Shown piece after piece: positions 1 to 7,847 of a stretch of DNA of 28,690 nt. Origin of the DNA: Rhodocyclaceae bacterium (GTDB lineage: Bacteria > Pseudomonadota > Gammaproteobacteria > Burkholderiales > Rhodocyclaceae); assembly GCA_017444505.1 (NCBI GenBank), contig JAFSWK010000028.1:1-28690 (forward strand), read 5' to 3'. The notes under the pieces are model-generated. The model was given only the letters and a program-made list of their open reading frames with translations. It ran no database searches and was not told where the DNA came from. Every line of letters starts with the position of its first letter. Position 1 is the stretch's first letter. The translations under genes and the position numbers were made by a program.

Positions 1-2
1 AA

Positions 3-695
3 GCGCCGCCGCCCGCCGCGCACCTGCCCGCCTGGTTGCCCGAAGAACTGCGCGACACCCGCCCGCTGCCCGACCGCGACCGCCTCCCCGACGCCCTGCG
101 CCGCCCCCGTCCGCAGCCCGCAGCGTGGGACGACGACGAACTGCCCGCCGACGAGAACGATGCCGCCTTTATCGCCCGCATGATGCGCGACGTTGCCCCG
201 CTGCGCGAAACAGGCCGCATCGTCCCCGAAAAGCCGCGCCCCGCGCCCCTCGCCCGCAAACGCGCGGAAGACGAACAGGCCGCCTTGCACGAGAGCCTCG
301 CCCCGCTGGACTTGATTGACCGGCTGGACGCCGGCATCGACGCCAGCTTTCTGCGCCCCGGCATTGCCCGCCGCGTGCTGCACGACTTGCGCCGTGGCCG
401 GTACAGCGTGCAAGGCGAACTGGACTTGCACGGCCTCACACGCGACAGCGCCCGCGCCGCGCTGGCGCATTTTCTCGTCACCAGCCTGCGCCAGGGGCTG
501 CGCTGCGTGCGCGTCATTCACGGCAAAGGTCTGGGTTCGCCGGGCGGCCATTCCATCCTCAAACAACTCTCACGCGGCTGGCTGGCGCAGCGGGAAGAAA
601 TCCTCGCCTTCTGCCAGGCGCGCCCCACGCAAGGCGGCGACGGCGCGCTGCTCGTGCTGCTGCGCGCCAAAAACGCCCGCACCCCCCGCCCATAA
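3..695 (+). CDS. Smr-domain protein (5' end outside the window)
   Basis: The frame is open from the first bases of the window and the in-window TTG at 36 is unlikely to be the real start, so this is the 3' part of a gene. The C-terminal ~90 residues form an Smr domain: the LDLHG motif is followed by a V-I-H-G-K-G-L-G-S motif and a C-terminal L-V-L-L-R strand. Family knowledge: stand-alone small Smr proteins (YdaL/SmrA/SmrB-like) have nuclease or nucleic-acid-binding activity, and SmrB cleaves mRNA at collided ribosomes. The upstream part is charged, Pro/Arg-rich and probably disordered, as in YdaL/SmrA-type proteins. It converges on the phosphate transporter gene and ends in a terminator. The domain is certain; the exact subfamily and substrate are not. 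Confidence 0.85.
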   Translation, partial: APPPAAHLPAWLPEELRDTRPLPDRDRLPDALRRPRPQPAAWDDDELPADENDAAFIARMMRDVAPLRETGRIVPEKPRPAPLARKRAEDEQAALHESLAPLDLIDRLDAGIDASFLRPGIARRVLHDLRRGRYSVQGELDLHGLTRDSARAALAHFLVTSLRQGLRCVRVIHGKGLGSPGGHSILKQLSRGWLAQREEILAFCQARPTQGGDGALLVLLRAKNARTPRP

Positions 696-740
696 AAACC
701 CACCCACCGCGTTTTCCGTGGCGCGGACGGCGGGTTTTTT
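694..740 (+). terminator. Rho-independent terminator after the Smr gene, possibly bidirectional
   Basis: An AAAAACCC arm starting in the stop codon pairs with GGGTTTTT at 732-739, and an inner CCGCG/CGCGG pair at 707-711/722-726 closes the loop. There are internal mismatches. The A-run on the 5' side gives a T-run on the minus strand, so it could also stop transcription coming from the convergent phosphate transporter gene. Confidence 0.7.
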
Positions 741-773
741 GCGCGCGGCGTTTCCGTTAGCACGATGCGGTAG

Positions 774-793
774 GGGCTTGATTTATCAAGCCC
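774..793. repeat. Perfect 9-bp inverted repeat with 2-nt loop, intergenic
   Basis: GGGCTTGAT (774-782) and ATCAAGCCC (785-793) are perfect complements separated by TT. It lies in the 232-bp gap between the convergent Smr and phosphate transporter genes, after the terminator. No T-run follows. The rest of the gap (795-927) is G-rich and shows no gene. It may be a palindromic intergenic repeat or a second terminator-like structure. Confidence 0.55.
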
Positions 794-927
794 AAAACGG
801 TTGCGGGTGCGCGGTGGGGCATGACGGGGTGCGATGGGTGCGGCGGGGCATGTAACCGGCGGTAGTGATGGGAGAAACGGCGTGAGCGCGATGAATTGTG
901 CCACGTCGCCGCTGGCGCGCGATGCGC

Positions 928-2568
928 TCAGAAAATCCAGTGCAGCAGCCAGTACAAAACGCCTGACAGCAACATCGCCGCCGGTAGCGTCAGCACCCAG
1001 GCGAGCAGCATGTTGCGGATGGTCGTGCCGTGCAGCCCCGAGCGGTTCGCCGCCATCGTCCCCGCCACACCCGAAGACAGTACATGCGTGGTCGACACCG
1101 GCAGGCCAAACACGTCGGCAGCGCCAATCGTGGTCATCGCCACAAACTGCGCCGAGACACCTTGCGCGTAGGTCATGCGTTCCTTGCCGATTTTTTCCCC
1201 TACGGTGCGCACCACGCGCTTCCAGCCCACCAGTGTGCCCAAGCCCAGCGCGATGGCTACCGCCAGTTTGACCCACAAGGGGATGAATTTGGTGGTGCGG
1301 TCGATTTCCTTGCGGAAGGCTTTGAGTTGCCCGCGCGTCTGCCCGTCAAAGGCGGCGGGCAAGTGCTTTTCCATGAGGCGGATGGCTTCCGAGGTCAGAT
1401 ACATGTCATTGCGGATTTGCAGCACTTGCGCCGGCGGCACGCCTGCCACCGAGCCGTATTGCTCCACCTGCGCGCGCACGTAATCCATCATCGCCGAGAG
1501 CGCCGCCAGTTCTTCAGGCCGCACCACACGCTGGCTGCGGTTTTCCACATAGCGCGTGAGCACCGTGCGCGGATGTTCGCCCACCGGCAAATGCAGCGGC
1601 ACGCCTTCGGCAGCCATCGACTGCTGCGCGGCCTCGGCAATCGCCACCAGACGCGGCGTATCGGCTTCGGAGACCGTGCGATCCAGCGCATAGGCCAGCG
1701 GCAGCGTGCCGACCAGAATCAGCATAATCAGCCCCATGCCCTTTTGCCCGTCGTTGGAGCCGTGCGCGAACGAGACGCCAGTACAGGTCAGCACCAGCAG
1801 CGCGCGAATCCACATCGGCGGCGGCGTATTGCCGCGCGGCGCTTCATACAGCGCACGGTTGCGCACCAGCACGCGCAGCGCCAGCAGCAGCAAGGCCGCA
1901 GCCACAAAACCGACCACCGGCGAAAACAGCAGCGCATAGCCCGCCTTCACCGCCTGCGACCAATCCACGCCGCTGAGCACCCCGCGCCCGCTCATCAGCG
2001 CGTTGGCAATGCCCACGCCGAGAATGGAACCAATCAAGGTGTGCGAAGACGATGCCGGCAAGCCCAGCCACCATGTGCCCAGGTTCCAGGCGATGGCCGA
2101 AATGAGCATGGCAAAGACCATAATCAGCCCGCCTGAGCCTGCATCGACATTGAGCACCAGCTCTAATGGCAAAAGCGCGATGATCCCGAAGGCCACCGCG
2201 CCAGTCGATAACATCACGCCGAGAAAGTTGAATATCCCCGACCAGACCACCGCGACCAGCGGCGGTAGCGAGTGGGTGTAAATCACCGTGGCCACCGCGT
2301 TGGCCGTGTCGTGAAAGCCGTTCACAAACTCAAAGCCCAGCGCTATCAGCAAGGCCAGCACCAGCAGCAGCATCGGCAACCAGGAGGTGATTTCGGTGGC
2401 CGAAGCGCGCACATCCGTCACCAGCCCGTAGCCCGCGTAGGCCACTGCGACCAGCAACAACACGCAAAACCCGATCACAGCCGCCGGACTGTGTGTTACG
2501 TCCAGCAAACCGTATGAAGCCGGTTCCGGTTCAGCCGAAGGCTCTGCCGGGACTCGGAGAACTGACAT
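928..2568 (-). CDS. pit: Inorganic phosphate transporter, PiT family
   Basis: This is a 546-residue multi-spanning inner-membrane protein for low-affinity phosphate (or metal-phosphate) uptake coupled to cation symport. Both PiT half-signatures are visible: G-F-E-F-V-N-G-F-H-D-T-A-N-A near residue 78 and F-A-H-G-S-N-D-G-Q-K-G in the middle, plus the repeated G-L-P-x-S-S/T-x-T-H segments (one as ASSSHT, one as VSTTH). A hydrophilic stretch of about 130 residues separates the two halves and should be cytoplasmic, as in E. coli PitA. I chose ATG at 2568; an in-frame TTG at 2643 would add 25 residues but is a poorer start. It lies 98 bp downstream of amiC on the same strand and converges on the Smr gene. 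No phoU-like (DUF47) partner is in the window. Family call very likely. Confidence 0.93.
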   Translation of the reverse strand: MSVLRVPAEPSAEPEPASYGLLDVTHSPAAVIGFCVLLLVAVAYAGYGLVTDVRASATEITSWLPMLLLVLALLIALGFEFVNGFHDTANAVATVIYTHSLPPLVAVVWSGIFNFLGVMLSTGAVAFGIIALLPLELVLNVDAGSGGLIMVFAMLISAIAWNLGTWWLGLPASSSHTLIGSILGVGIANALMSGRGVLSGVDWSQAVKAGYALLFSPVVGFVAAALLLLALRVLVRNRALYEAPRGNTPPPMWIRALLVLTCTGVSFAHGSNDGQKGMGLIMLILVGTLPLAYALDRTVSEADTPRLVAIAEAAQQSMAAEGVPLHLPVGEHPRTVLTRYVENRSQRVVRPEELAALSAMMDYVRAQVEQYGSVAGVPPAQVLQIRNDMYLTSEAIRLMEKHLPAAFDGQTRGQLKAFRKEIDRTTKFIPLWVKLAVAIALGLGTLVGWKRVVRTVGEKIGKERMTYAQGVSAQFVAMTTIGAADVFGLPVSTTHVLSSGVAGTMAANRSGLHGTTIRNMLLAWVLTLPAAMLLSGVLYWLLHWIF

Positions 2569-2666
2569 TTGGTACGACACCTGTGGCAGCAGAAACAGAA
2601 TCCCGCAAGGATACCGCAGAACACCCCGCGCGCGGAACTCCAAACCCCACCCGCGCCCGTGCGCAC

Positions 2667-3998
2667 CTACAGTCCGTCGGCCATCGCCACCGTGGTGCGG
2701 TTGACCGGACTGTTGCGCAAATACGCCTGAATGCCGCGCAGGATGGCGTCGGCCATTTTTTCCTGATAGGCGCGGTCTTTCAGCCGCAGCTCTTCTTGCG
2801 GATTGCTGATAAAGGCGGTCTCAACCAGGATGGACGGAATGTCCGGCGAGCGCAGCACGGCAAAGGCGGCTTGCTCTACCTTCGGCTTATGCAGACGGTT
2901 TAGCCCGCCCAGTTCGGTGAGCACGGCGCCGCCCAGTTTCAGGCTGTCGTTAATCGTTGCCGTCTGCGACAAATCCAGCAGCGTGCGCGCCAGATGCCCA
3001 TCTTGCGCGGCGATATTGACGCCGCCAATCAAGTCCGCATCGTTTTCCTTTTGCGCCAGCCACTTGGCCGCCGTGCTGGAGGCGCCGCGTTCCGAGAGCA
3101 CATACACCGAACTGCCGCTGGCATCGGGGCGCACGAAAGCATCGGCGTGCACGGAGACAAACAAATCGGCCTTGGCGCGGCGCGCCAGCGCCACGCGCTG
3201 ATGCAGCGGCACAAAGTAGTCGCCCTTGCGGGTGAGCACGGCGCGCATGTCCGGGCGGGCGTCGATTTTCTTTTGCAGAATGCGCGCAATGGCCAGCGCC
3301 ACCTGCTTTTCGTGCGTGCCACGGGCACCGATGGCACCGGGGTCTTCGCCGCCGTGACCGGCATCGACCACGATGGTGTAAAAACGTTTGGCGCGCGCCG
3401 GCGGCTGTTTGCCCCCTTTCTTGCCCGAAGAGGGTGCATCGCGCCCCTTGCCACCCTCGGCGGCATCCGTCGGCGAGAATTTTTCAATCAGCGCCAGCAG
3501 CGGGTCGGGCGGATTCGCCGGATAAATATCGACCACCAGACGGTGTCCATAATTGGCGATGGGTTTGAGCATGAACAACTGCGGCTTGACCTCGGTTTTC
3601 AGGTCAAAGACGATGCGCACCACGCCGGGGCGAAAATCGCCCACGCGGATGCGCTGCACCAGCGGGTCATCCTTCAGCACCTTTTCGGGCAGCGAGCGCA
3701 ACACCGAATCAAGCGTCACATCCTGCAAATCGACTACCAGACGGTCCGGCCCGCGCAGCACCATCGAAGTGAATTTCACATCTGCCGCGCTCTCCAGTGT
3801 GACGCGCGTATATTCTTCCGCCGGCCAGACGCGCGCGGCCACCATGCGCGCCGCCCCCGCTGCCATGCCCACCGGAGAAACCATCATGGCCAGCACCGCG
3901 CCCGCACAGCGGAACAAACCGCGCCGGGTCATGCCCGCCGCAGGCCGTTCACCAGACGGCATCAGGACAGAAGAGGAAGGGGCAGACTGGTCAGACAT
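2667..3998 (-). CDS. amiC: N-acetylmuramoyl-L-alanine amidase, AmiC type
   Basis: This 443-residue periplasmic zinc amidase cuts the bond between MurNAc and L-Ala of the stem peptide and splits septal peptidoglycan during daughter-cell separation. A twin-arginine signal is visible near residues 23-45 (T-R-R-G-L-F-R, then a hydrophobic stretch), fitting Tat export known for AmiA/AmiC. An AMIN domain (about 50-165) should target it to the septum. A Lys/Gly/Pro-rich linker (about 180-204) leads to the Amidase_3 domain with D-A-G-H-G-G-E-D-P-G (zinc His near 215), H-E-K-Q-V (Glu near 230), S-V-H-A-D, and E-T-A-F-I-S-N near the end. Its start lies inside the 3' end of tsaE (37-nt overlap), so the two are one transcription unit. 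mutL, which often follows in other Proteobacteria, is not here. Confidence 0.95.
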   Translation of the reverse strand: MSDQSAPSSSVLMPSGERPAAGMTRRGLFRCAGAVLAMMVSPVGMAAGAARMVAARVWPAEEYTRVTLESAADVKFTSMVLRGPDRLVVDLQDVTLDSVLRSLPEKVLKDDPLVQRIRVGDFRPGVVRIVFDLKTEVKPQLFMLKPIANYGHRLVVDIYPANPPDPLLALIEKFSPTDAAEGGKGRDAPSSGKKGGKQPPARAKRFYTIVVDAGHGGEDPGAIGARGTHEKQVALAIARILQKKIDARPDMRAVLTRKGDYFVPLHQRVALARRAKADLFVSVHADAFVRPDASGSSVYVLSERGASSTAAKWLAQKENDADLIGGVNIAAQDGHLARTLLDLSQTATINDSLKLGGAVLTELGGLNRLHKPKVEQAAFAVLRSPDIPSILVETAFISNPQEELRLKDRAYQEKMADAILRGIQAYLRNSPVNRTTVAMADGL

Positions 3999-4438
3999 TC
4001 GGTTCCTGTCAAACTCTCTGCGCGCAACGCAGCGTGGCGCGTATTATCCTGAATTTCCAGAAAAATTTCGATATCCGCAGCAGGCACGAAGGGGGCGGCG
4101 CGCTGCGGCCATTCCAGCAGGCAGATGGCGGCCTCATTGAAGTATTCGTCCAGGCCTGCTTCCAAAAATTCTTCCGGACTTGTGAAACGATAAAAATCAA
4201 AGTGGTACAAGTTTAATCCAGAAACAACATGAAGTTCAACAAGTGTGTAGGTCGGGCTGCGCACCGCGCCGGTATAGTGGAGCGCGCGCAACACCGAGCG
4301 CACCAGCGTAGTCTTGCCCGCGCCCAAATCGCCCGTCAGATACACCACCAAACGCTTGTCACGCGGCAAAACGCGCGCCAGCGCCGCGCCCAAGTCGGCG
4401 GTGGCGGCTTCGTCGGGCAGCGCGAAAGAGCGTGTCAT
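3962..4438 (-). CDS. tsaE: tRNA threonylcarbamoyladenosine biosynthesis ATPase TsaE
   Basis: This 158-residue cytoplasmic P-loop ATPase works with TsaB and TsaD to make the t6A modification at A37 of ANN-decoding tRNAs. Visible are the Walker A motif G-D-L-G-A-G-K-T (about 36-43), the S-P-T-Y-T-L-V segment (61-67), H-F-D-F-Y-R (79-84) and the L-L-E-W-P motif (108-111), all typical of TsaE (YjeE). ATG at 4438 gives a normal family length; an in-frame ATG at 4489 would add 17 residues and cross the queG start. The last ~12 codons overlap the start of amiC in another frame. It is divergent from queG with only 36 bp between the chosen starts. Confidence 0.95.
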   Translation of the reverse strand: MTRSFALPDEAATADLGAALARVLPRDKRLVVYLTGDLGAGKTTLVRSVLRALHYTGAVRSPTYTLVELHVVSGLNLYHFDFYRFTSPEEFLEAGLDEYFNEAAICLLEWPQRAAPFVPAADIEIFLEIQDNTRHAALRAESLTGTECLTSLPLPLLS

Positions 4439-4461
4439 CGGCGCGACACGGGGCGAGTGGG

Positions 4462-4467
4462 TATCAT
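4462..4467 (+). promoter_or_regulatory. Candidate -10 element for queG (possibly leaderless mRNA)
   Basis: TATCAT ends 7 nt before the queG ATG at 4475, so transcription would begin at or just before the start codon. No Shine-Dalgarno-like sequence precedes the ATG. No good -35 box is seen 16-18 bp upstream. It lies in the 36-bp divergent spacer with tsaE. Suggestive only. Confidence 0.3.
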
Positions 4468-4474
4468 CGCGGTC

Positions 4475-5563
4475 ATGCAAACGGTTCATGGCAACTCTCC
4501 GCCGGAAAACGCCGCCGCGCTTCTTGCGCTGCGCGGGCAAATCAACGCCTGGGCGCGCGAGCTGGGGCTGGAATGCGCCGGCGTCACGGGTATCGACCTT
4601 GCGGACGCCGAGCCGGGGCTGCAGGCCTGGCTGGATGCGGGCTTTCACGGCGGCATGGATTATATGGCGCGCCACGGCCTGATGCGCGCCCGTCCTGCCG
4701 AACTGTTGCCCGGCACGTTGCGCGCCATCTGCGTCTGTCTACCCTACTGGCCGCGCGCGCAAGATGCCCGCACCACGCTGGCCGACCCGCACGCCGCCTA
4801 CGTCGCCCGTTACGCGCTGGGGCGCGACTACCACAAAACCCTGCGCCGCCGCCTGCAAAAACTGGCCGAACGCATTCACGCCGCCGCCCCGCACGGCTTT
4901 CGCGTCTTTGTGGATTCCGCCCCCGTGCTGGAAGTGGAACTTGCCCGCCGCGCGCAACTGGGCTGGCGCGGCAAGCACACGCTGCTCGTCGGGCGCAGGC
5001 TCGGTTCGTTTTTCTTTCTTGGCGAAATTTTTACCAACCTGCCCCTGCCCATCGACGCGCCGCAGCCCGCCGCCAACCACTGCGGACGCTGCACCGCCTG
5101 CCTGCGCGCCTGTCCCACCGGCGCCATTCTCGCCCCCTACCGCCTGGACGCGCGCCGCTGCATTTCCTACCTCACCATCGAACACGCCGGCGAAATTCCC
5201 GCCGAACTGCGCCCCGCCATCGGCAACCGCATCTACGGCTGCGACGATTGCCAGCTCGCCTGCCCCTGGAACCGCTTTGCGCAACGCACCCGTGAAGCCG
5301 ACTTCGCCCCCCGTCACGGGCTGGACGCCGCCTCGCTGTGCCAGCTTGCTGCGTGGTCTGAGGACGACTTCCGCCAACGCATGGCCGGCAGCGCCATTGC
5401 CCGCATCGGCTTTGAACGCTGGCAGCGCAACCTGGCCGTCGCACTCGCAAACGCCCCCGCCACGCCGGACGTATTGCGCGCCCGCGCGCATCTGGCCGCC
5501 ACGGGCAGCGCACTGGTGCGCGCGCACCTGCCCGCTGCGGACGGCGCCCCCGCTTTGCTATAA
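4475..5563 (+). CDS. queG: Epoxyqueuosine reductase QueG
   Basis: This 362-residue enzyme, cobalamin- and Fe-S-dependent by family knowledge, reduces epoxyqueuosine to queuosine in the wobble position of GUN-anticodon tRNAs, the last step of Q synthesis. The N-terminal DUF1730 region contains G-F-H-G-G-M-D-Y-M-A-R-H. The middle holds F-V-D-S-A-P-V-L-E and F-F-F-L-G-E-I. A two-cluster ferredoxin part follows: C-G-R-C-T-A-C-L-R-A-C-P-T-G and then G-C-D-D-C-Q-L-A-C-P-W-N. The C-terminus has the usual helical repeats (R-I-G-F-E-R-W-Q-R-N). The start is placed at ATG 4475 because the upstream sequence in frame reads as the antisense of tsaE. It is divergent from tsaE, and the yajC promoter overlaps its stop codon. 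Other queuosine genes are not in the window. Confidence 0.96.
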   Translation: MQTVHGNSPPENAAALLALRGQINAWARELGLECAGVTGIDLADAEPGLQAWLDAGFHGGMDYMARHGLMRARPAELLPGTLRAICVCLPYWPRAQDARTTLADPHAAYVARYALGRDYHKTLRRRLQKLAERIHAAAPHGFRVFVDSAPVLEVELARRAQLGWRGKHTLLVGRRLGSFFFLGEIFTNLPLPIDAPQPAANHCGRCTACLRACPTGAILAPYRLDARRCISYLTIEHAGEIPAELRPAIGNRIYGCDDCQLACPWNRFAQRTREADFAPRHGLDAASLCQLAAWSEDDFRQRMAGSAIARIGFERWQRNLAVALANAPATPDVLRARAHLAATGSALVRAHLPAADGAPALL

Positions 5564-5564
5564 T
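5556..5564 (+). promoter_or_regulatory. Extended -10 promoter for yajC-secD-secF
   Basis: TGCTATAAT (TG at 5556-5557, TATAAT at 5559-5564) is a perfect extended -10 that overlaps the queG stop codon. The -35 region about 17 bp upstream is poor, which extended -10 promoters tolerate. Expected start near 5571, about 28 nt before the yajC start. Confidence 0.65.
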
Positions 5565-5598
5565 TTCCCGTTTTTTAAACCCAAACGGAGAAACCCAC

Positions 5599-5925
5599 GT
5601 GATTTCCACCGCTTACGCCCAGGCCGCCGCAGGCGTTGCCGAACAACCGGGGGCGCTTGCCCAGTTGATGCCCCTGCTGGTGATGTTCGTCGTCATCTTT
5701 TTCCTCTTCATCCGCCCGCAGATGAAGCGCGCCAAAGAACACCGCGAAATGCTCAGCCAACTGCAAAAAGGCGACGAAGTGCGCACGCAAGGCGGCATCG
5801 TCGGGCGCATTGCCGAACTGGGCGAAAACTTCGTGCGCGTGGAAGTGGCCGAAGGCGTCAACATCGCCATGGAACGCCACGCCATCGACCGCATCCTGCC
5901 CAAAGGCACGCTGAAAAACCTCTAA
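5599..5925 (+). CDS. yajC: Sec translocase accessory subunit YajC
   Basis: This small single-span inner-membrane protein (108 residues) forms the SecDF-YajC complex that assists SecYEG-mediated export and membrane insertion. A hydrophobic segment at about 28-45 (L-M-P-L-L-V-M-F-V-V-I-F-F-L-F) is followed by the signature I-R-P-Q-M-K-R-A-K-E-H and a small beta domain with G-D-E-V-R-T-Q-G-G-I-V-G. The start is GTG with GGAG 8 nt upstream (5587-5590). It is the first gene of the yajC-secD-secF unit; secD begins about 60 bp downstream. The tgt gene that often precedes yajC in Proteobacteria is absent; queG, which also belongs to queuosine synthesis, sits there instead. Confidence 0.96.
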   Translation: MISTAYAQAAAGVAEQPGALAQLMPLLVMFVVIFFLFIRPQMKRAKEHREMLSQLQKGDEVRTQGGIVGRIAELGENFVRVEVAEGVNIAMERHAIDRILPKGTLKNL

Positions 5926-5987
5926 CCTTCCTGCCCGCGCGCCGCATGGTGCTGCCGCGCGCGCCTCCATCCGGTAAAACCACTGCC

Positions 5988-7826
5988 ATGAACCGTTACC
6001 CGCTCTGGAAAAACATCCTCGTCTGCCTGCTGCTGATCTGGGGGTTTTTCTACACCCTGCCCAATTTTTACGGCGAAGTGCCTGCTGTGCAGATTTCCAG
6101 CGCCAAGGCCACCGTCAAGCTGGAAACCGCCTTGCTGCCCGAACTGGAAGCCACCCTGCAACAAGCGGGTCTCAGTCACACCGGCGTGTTTACCGATGAA
6201 AACAGCATTCGCCTGCGCTTTGCCGACACCGACGCCCAACTGCGCGCGCGCGATGCCATCGAAGCAAAGCTCAACCCGGACCAGACCGACCCGTCCTACG
6301 TCGTCGCGCTGAACCTGCTTTCCGCCTCGCCCAACTGGCTCACCGCCATTCACGCGCTGCCGATGTATCTTGGTCTGGACTTGCGCGGCGGCGTGCACTT
6401 CCTGCTGGAAGTCGACATGAAGGGCGCCATCACCAAGCGGCTCGACACCTCCGCCAGCGACATTCGCACCACGCTGCGTGAAGCGAACATCCGTCACGGC
6501 GGCGTGCGCCGCGTCGAGCAAACCATCGAAATCCGCCTGCGCGACGCGGCGCTGGCCGACGGCGTAAAAAACACCCTGCGTCACCATCTGGACGACTTCA
6601 CGCTCACCGAACGCACCGACGGCGACGGCAACGGCACCACGCTGGTCGCCACGCTCACCGACGCTGCCCAGCTCGCCATCCGCGAATCGGCCATCAAGCA
6701 AAACATCACCACCCTGCACAACCGCATCAACGAACTCGGCGTGGCCGAACCCATCATCCAGCAACAAGGCGCCGACCGCATCGTCGTGCAACTGCCCGGC
6801 GTGCAGGATGTTGCCAAAGCCAAAGACATTCTCGGGCGCACCGCCACGCTGGAAATCCGCATGGTCGACGATTCCCCCGGCGCGCTGGAAGCGGCGCTGG
6901 CTGGCCGCGTGCCGCCCGGCACCACCTTGTACAAAAACCGCGACGGCCTGCCGCTGTTGCTGGACAACCAGGTCGAACTCACCGGCGACCGTCTCAACGA
7001 CGCCCAGCCCGGTTTTGACAGCCGCACCAACCAGCCCGCCGTGCATCTGTCGCTGGACACCGCCGGTGCCAACATCTTCCGCCGCCTCACGCACGACAAC
7101 GTCGGCAAGCGCATGGCCATCGTCCTGGTAGAAAAAGGCAAGGGCGAAGTCGTCACCGCGCCGGTCATCAACGAAGAAATTCCCGGTGGCCGCGTACAGA
7201 TTTCCGGCTCCATGTCCACCACCGAAGCGCGCGACGTCGCCCTGCTGCTGCGTGCCGGCTCGCTGGCCGCGCCGATGCAGATTATTGAAGAACGCACCGT
7301 CGGCCCCAGCCTCGGCGAAGAAAACATCTCCAAAGGGTTCAACTCCACGCTCTGGGGCTTTGTCACCATCATCATCTTCATGTCGGTGTATTACTCGCTG
7401 TTTGGTGTCGTCTCCTCCATCGCGCTGGCCGCCAACCTGCTCATGCTCGTCGCCCTGCTCTCGCTGCTGCAAGCCACGCTCACCCTGCCCGGCATCGCCG
7501 CCATGGCGCTCACGCTGGGCATGGCGATTGACTCCAACGTGCTCATCAACGAGCGCATCCGCGAAGAAGTGCGCAACGGCGCCACGCCGCAGGCCGCCAT
7601 TTCCGCCGGTTACAGCCACGCCTTCGACACCATTCTCGACTCCAACATCACCACCCTCATCGCCGGCATCGCCCTGCTCGCCTTCGGCTCCGGCCCCGTG
7701 CGCGGCTTTGCCGTGGTGCATTGTCTGGGCATTCTCACCTCGATTTTCACCTCGGTCGTAGTCTCGCGCATGATTGTCAACTTCATTTACGGCCAGCGCA
7801 AAGTCGCCCGGCTGCATATCGGATAA
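5988..7826 (+). CDS. secD: Protein translocase subunit SecD
   Basis: This 612-residue inner-membrane subunit of SecDF uses the proton-motive force to pull exported proteins out of the translocon on the periplasmic side. An N-terminal membrane segment (about 8-28) is followed by a periplasmic region containing L-G-L-D-L-R-G-G-V-H-F and then the P1 head. The C-terminal half carries five more membrane segments with the RND-type motif A-L-T-L-G-M-A-I-D-S-N-V-L-I-N-E-R-I, whose Asp is needed for proton transfer. ATG at 5988 begins M-N-R-Y-P-L-W-K, the normal beginning in Proteobacteria. The frame is open far upstream through queG, but that is a by-product of high GC. secF follows after 21 bp. Confidence 0.97.
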   Translation: MNRYPLWKNILVCLLLIWGFFYTLPNFYGEVPAVQISSAKATVKLETALLPELEATLQQAGLSHTGVFTDENSIRLRFADTDAQLRARDAIEAKLNPDQTDPSYVVALNLLSASPNWLTAIHALPMYLGLDLRGGVHFLLEVDMKGAITKRLDTSASDIRTTLREANIRHGGVRRVEQTIEIRLRDAALADGVKNTLRHHLDDFTLTERTDGDGNGTTLVATLTDAAQLAIRESAIKQNITTLHNRINELGVAEPIIQQQGADRIVVQLPGVQDVAKAKDILGRTATLEIRMVDDSPGALEAALAGRVPPGTTLYKNRDGLPLLLDNQVELTGDRLNDAQPGFDSRTNQPAVHLSLDTAGANIFRRLTHDNVGKRMAIVLVEKGKGEVVTAPVINEEIPGGRVQISGSMSTTEARDVALLLRAGSLAAPMQIIEERTVGPSLGEENISKGFNSTLWGFVTIIIFMSVYYSLFGVVSSIALAANLLMLVALLSLLQATLTLPGIAAMALTLGMAIDSNVLINERIREEVRNGATPQAAISAGYSHAFDTILDSNITTLIAGIALLAFGSGPVRGFAVVHCLGILTSIFTSVVVSRMIVNFIYGQRKVARLHIG

Positions 7827-7847
7827 CCCGCCAGGAACCCCGTCATC

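Noticed and set aside
928..2568. The hydrophilic stretch between the two PiT halves as an inserted domain
   Set aside because: A long cytoplasmic middle region is normal for PitA-type transporters, so it is not a notable fusion.
4764..5987. A long N-terminal extension of secD running back through yajC and queG
   Set aside because: The extension is Pro/Thr/Ala-rich frame-shifted queG sequence. The known SecD N-terminus begins at 5988 and yajC occupies the region in another frame.
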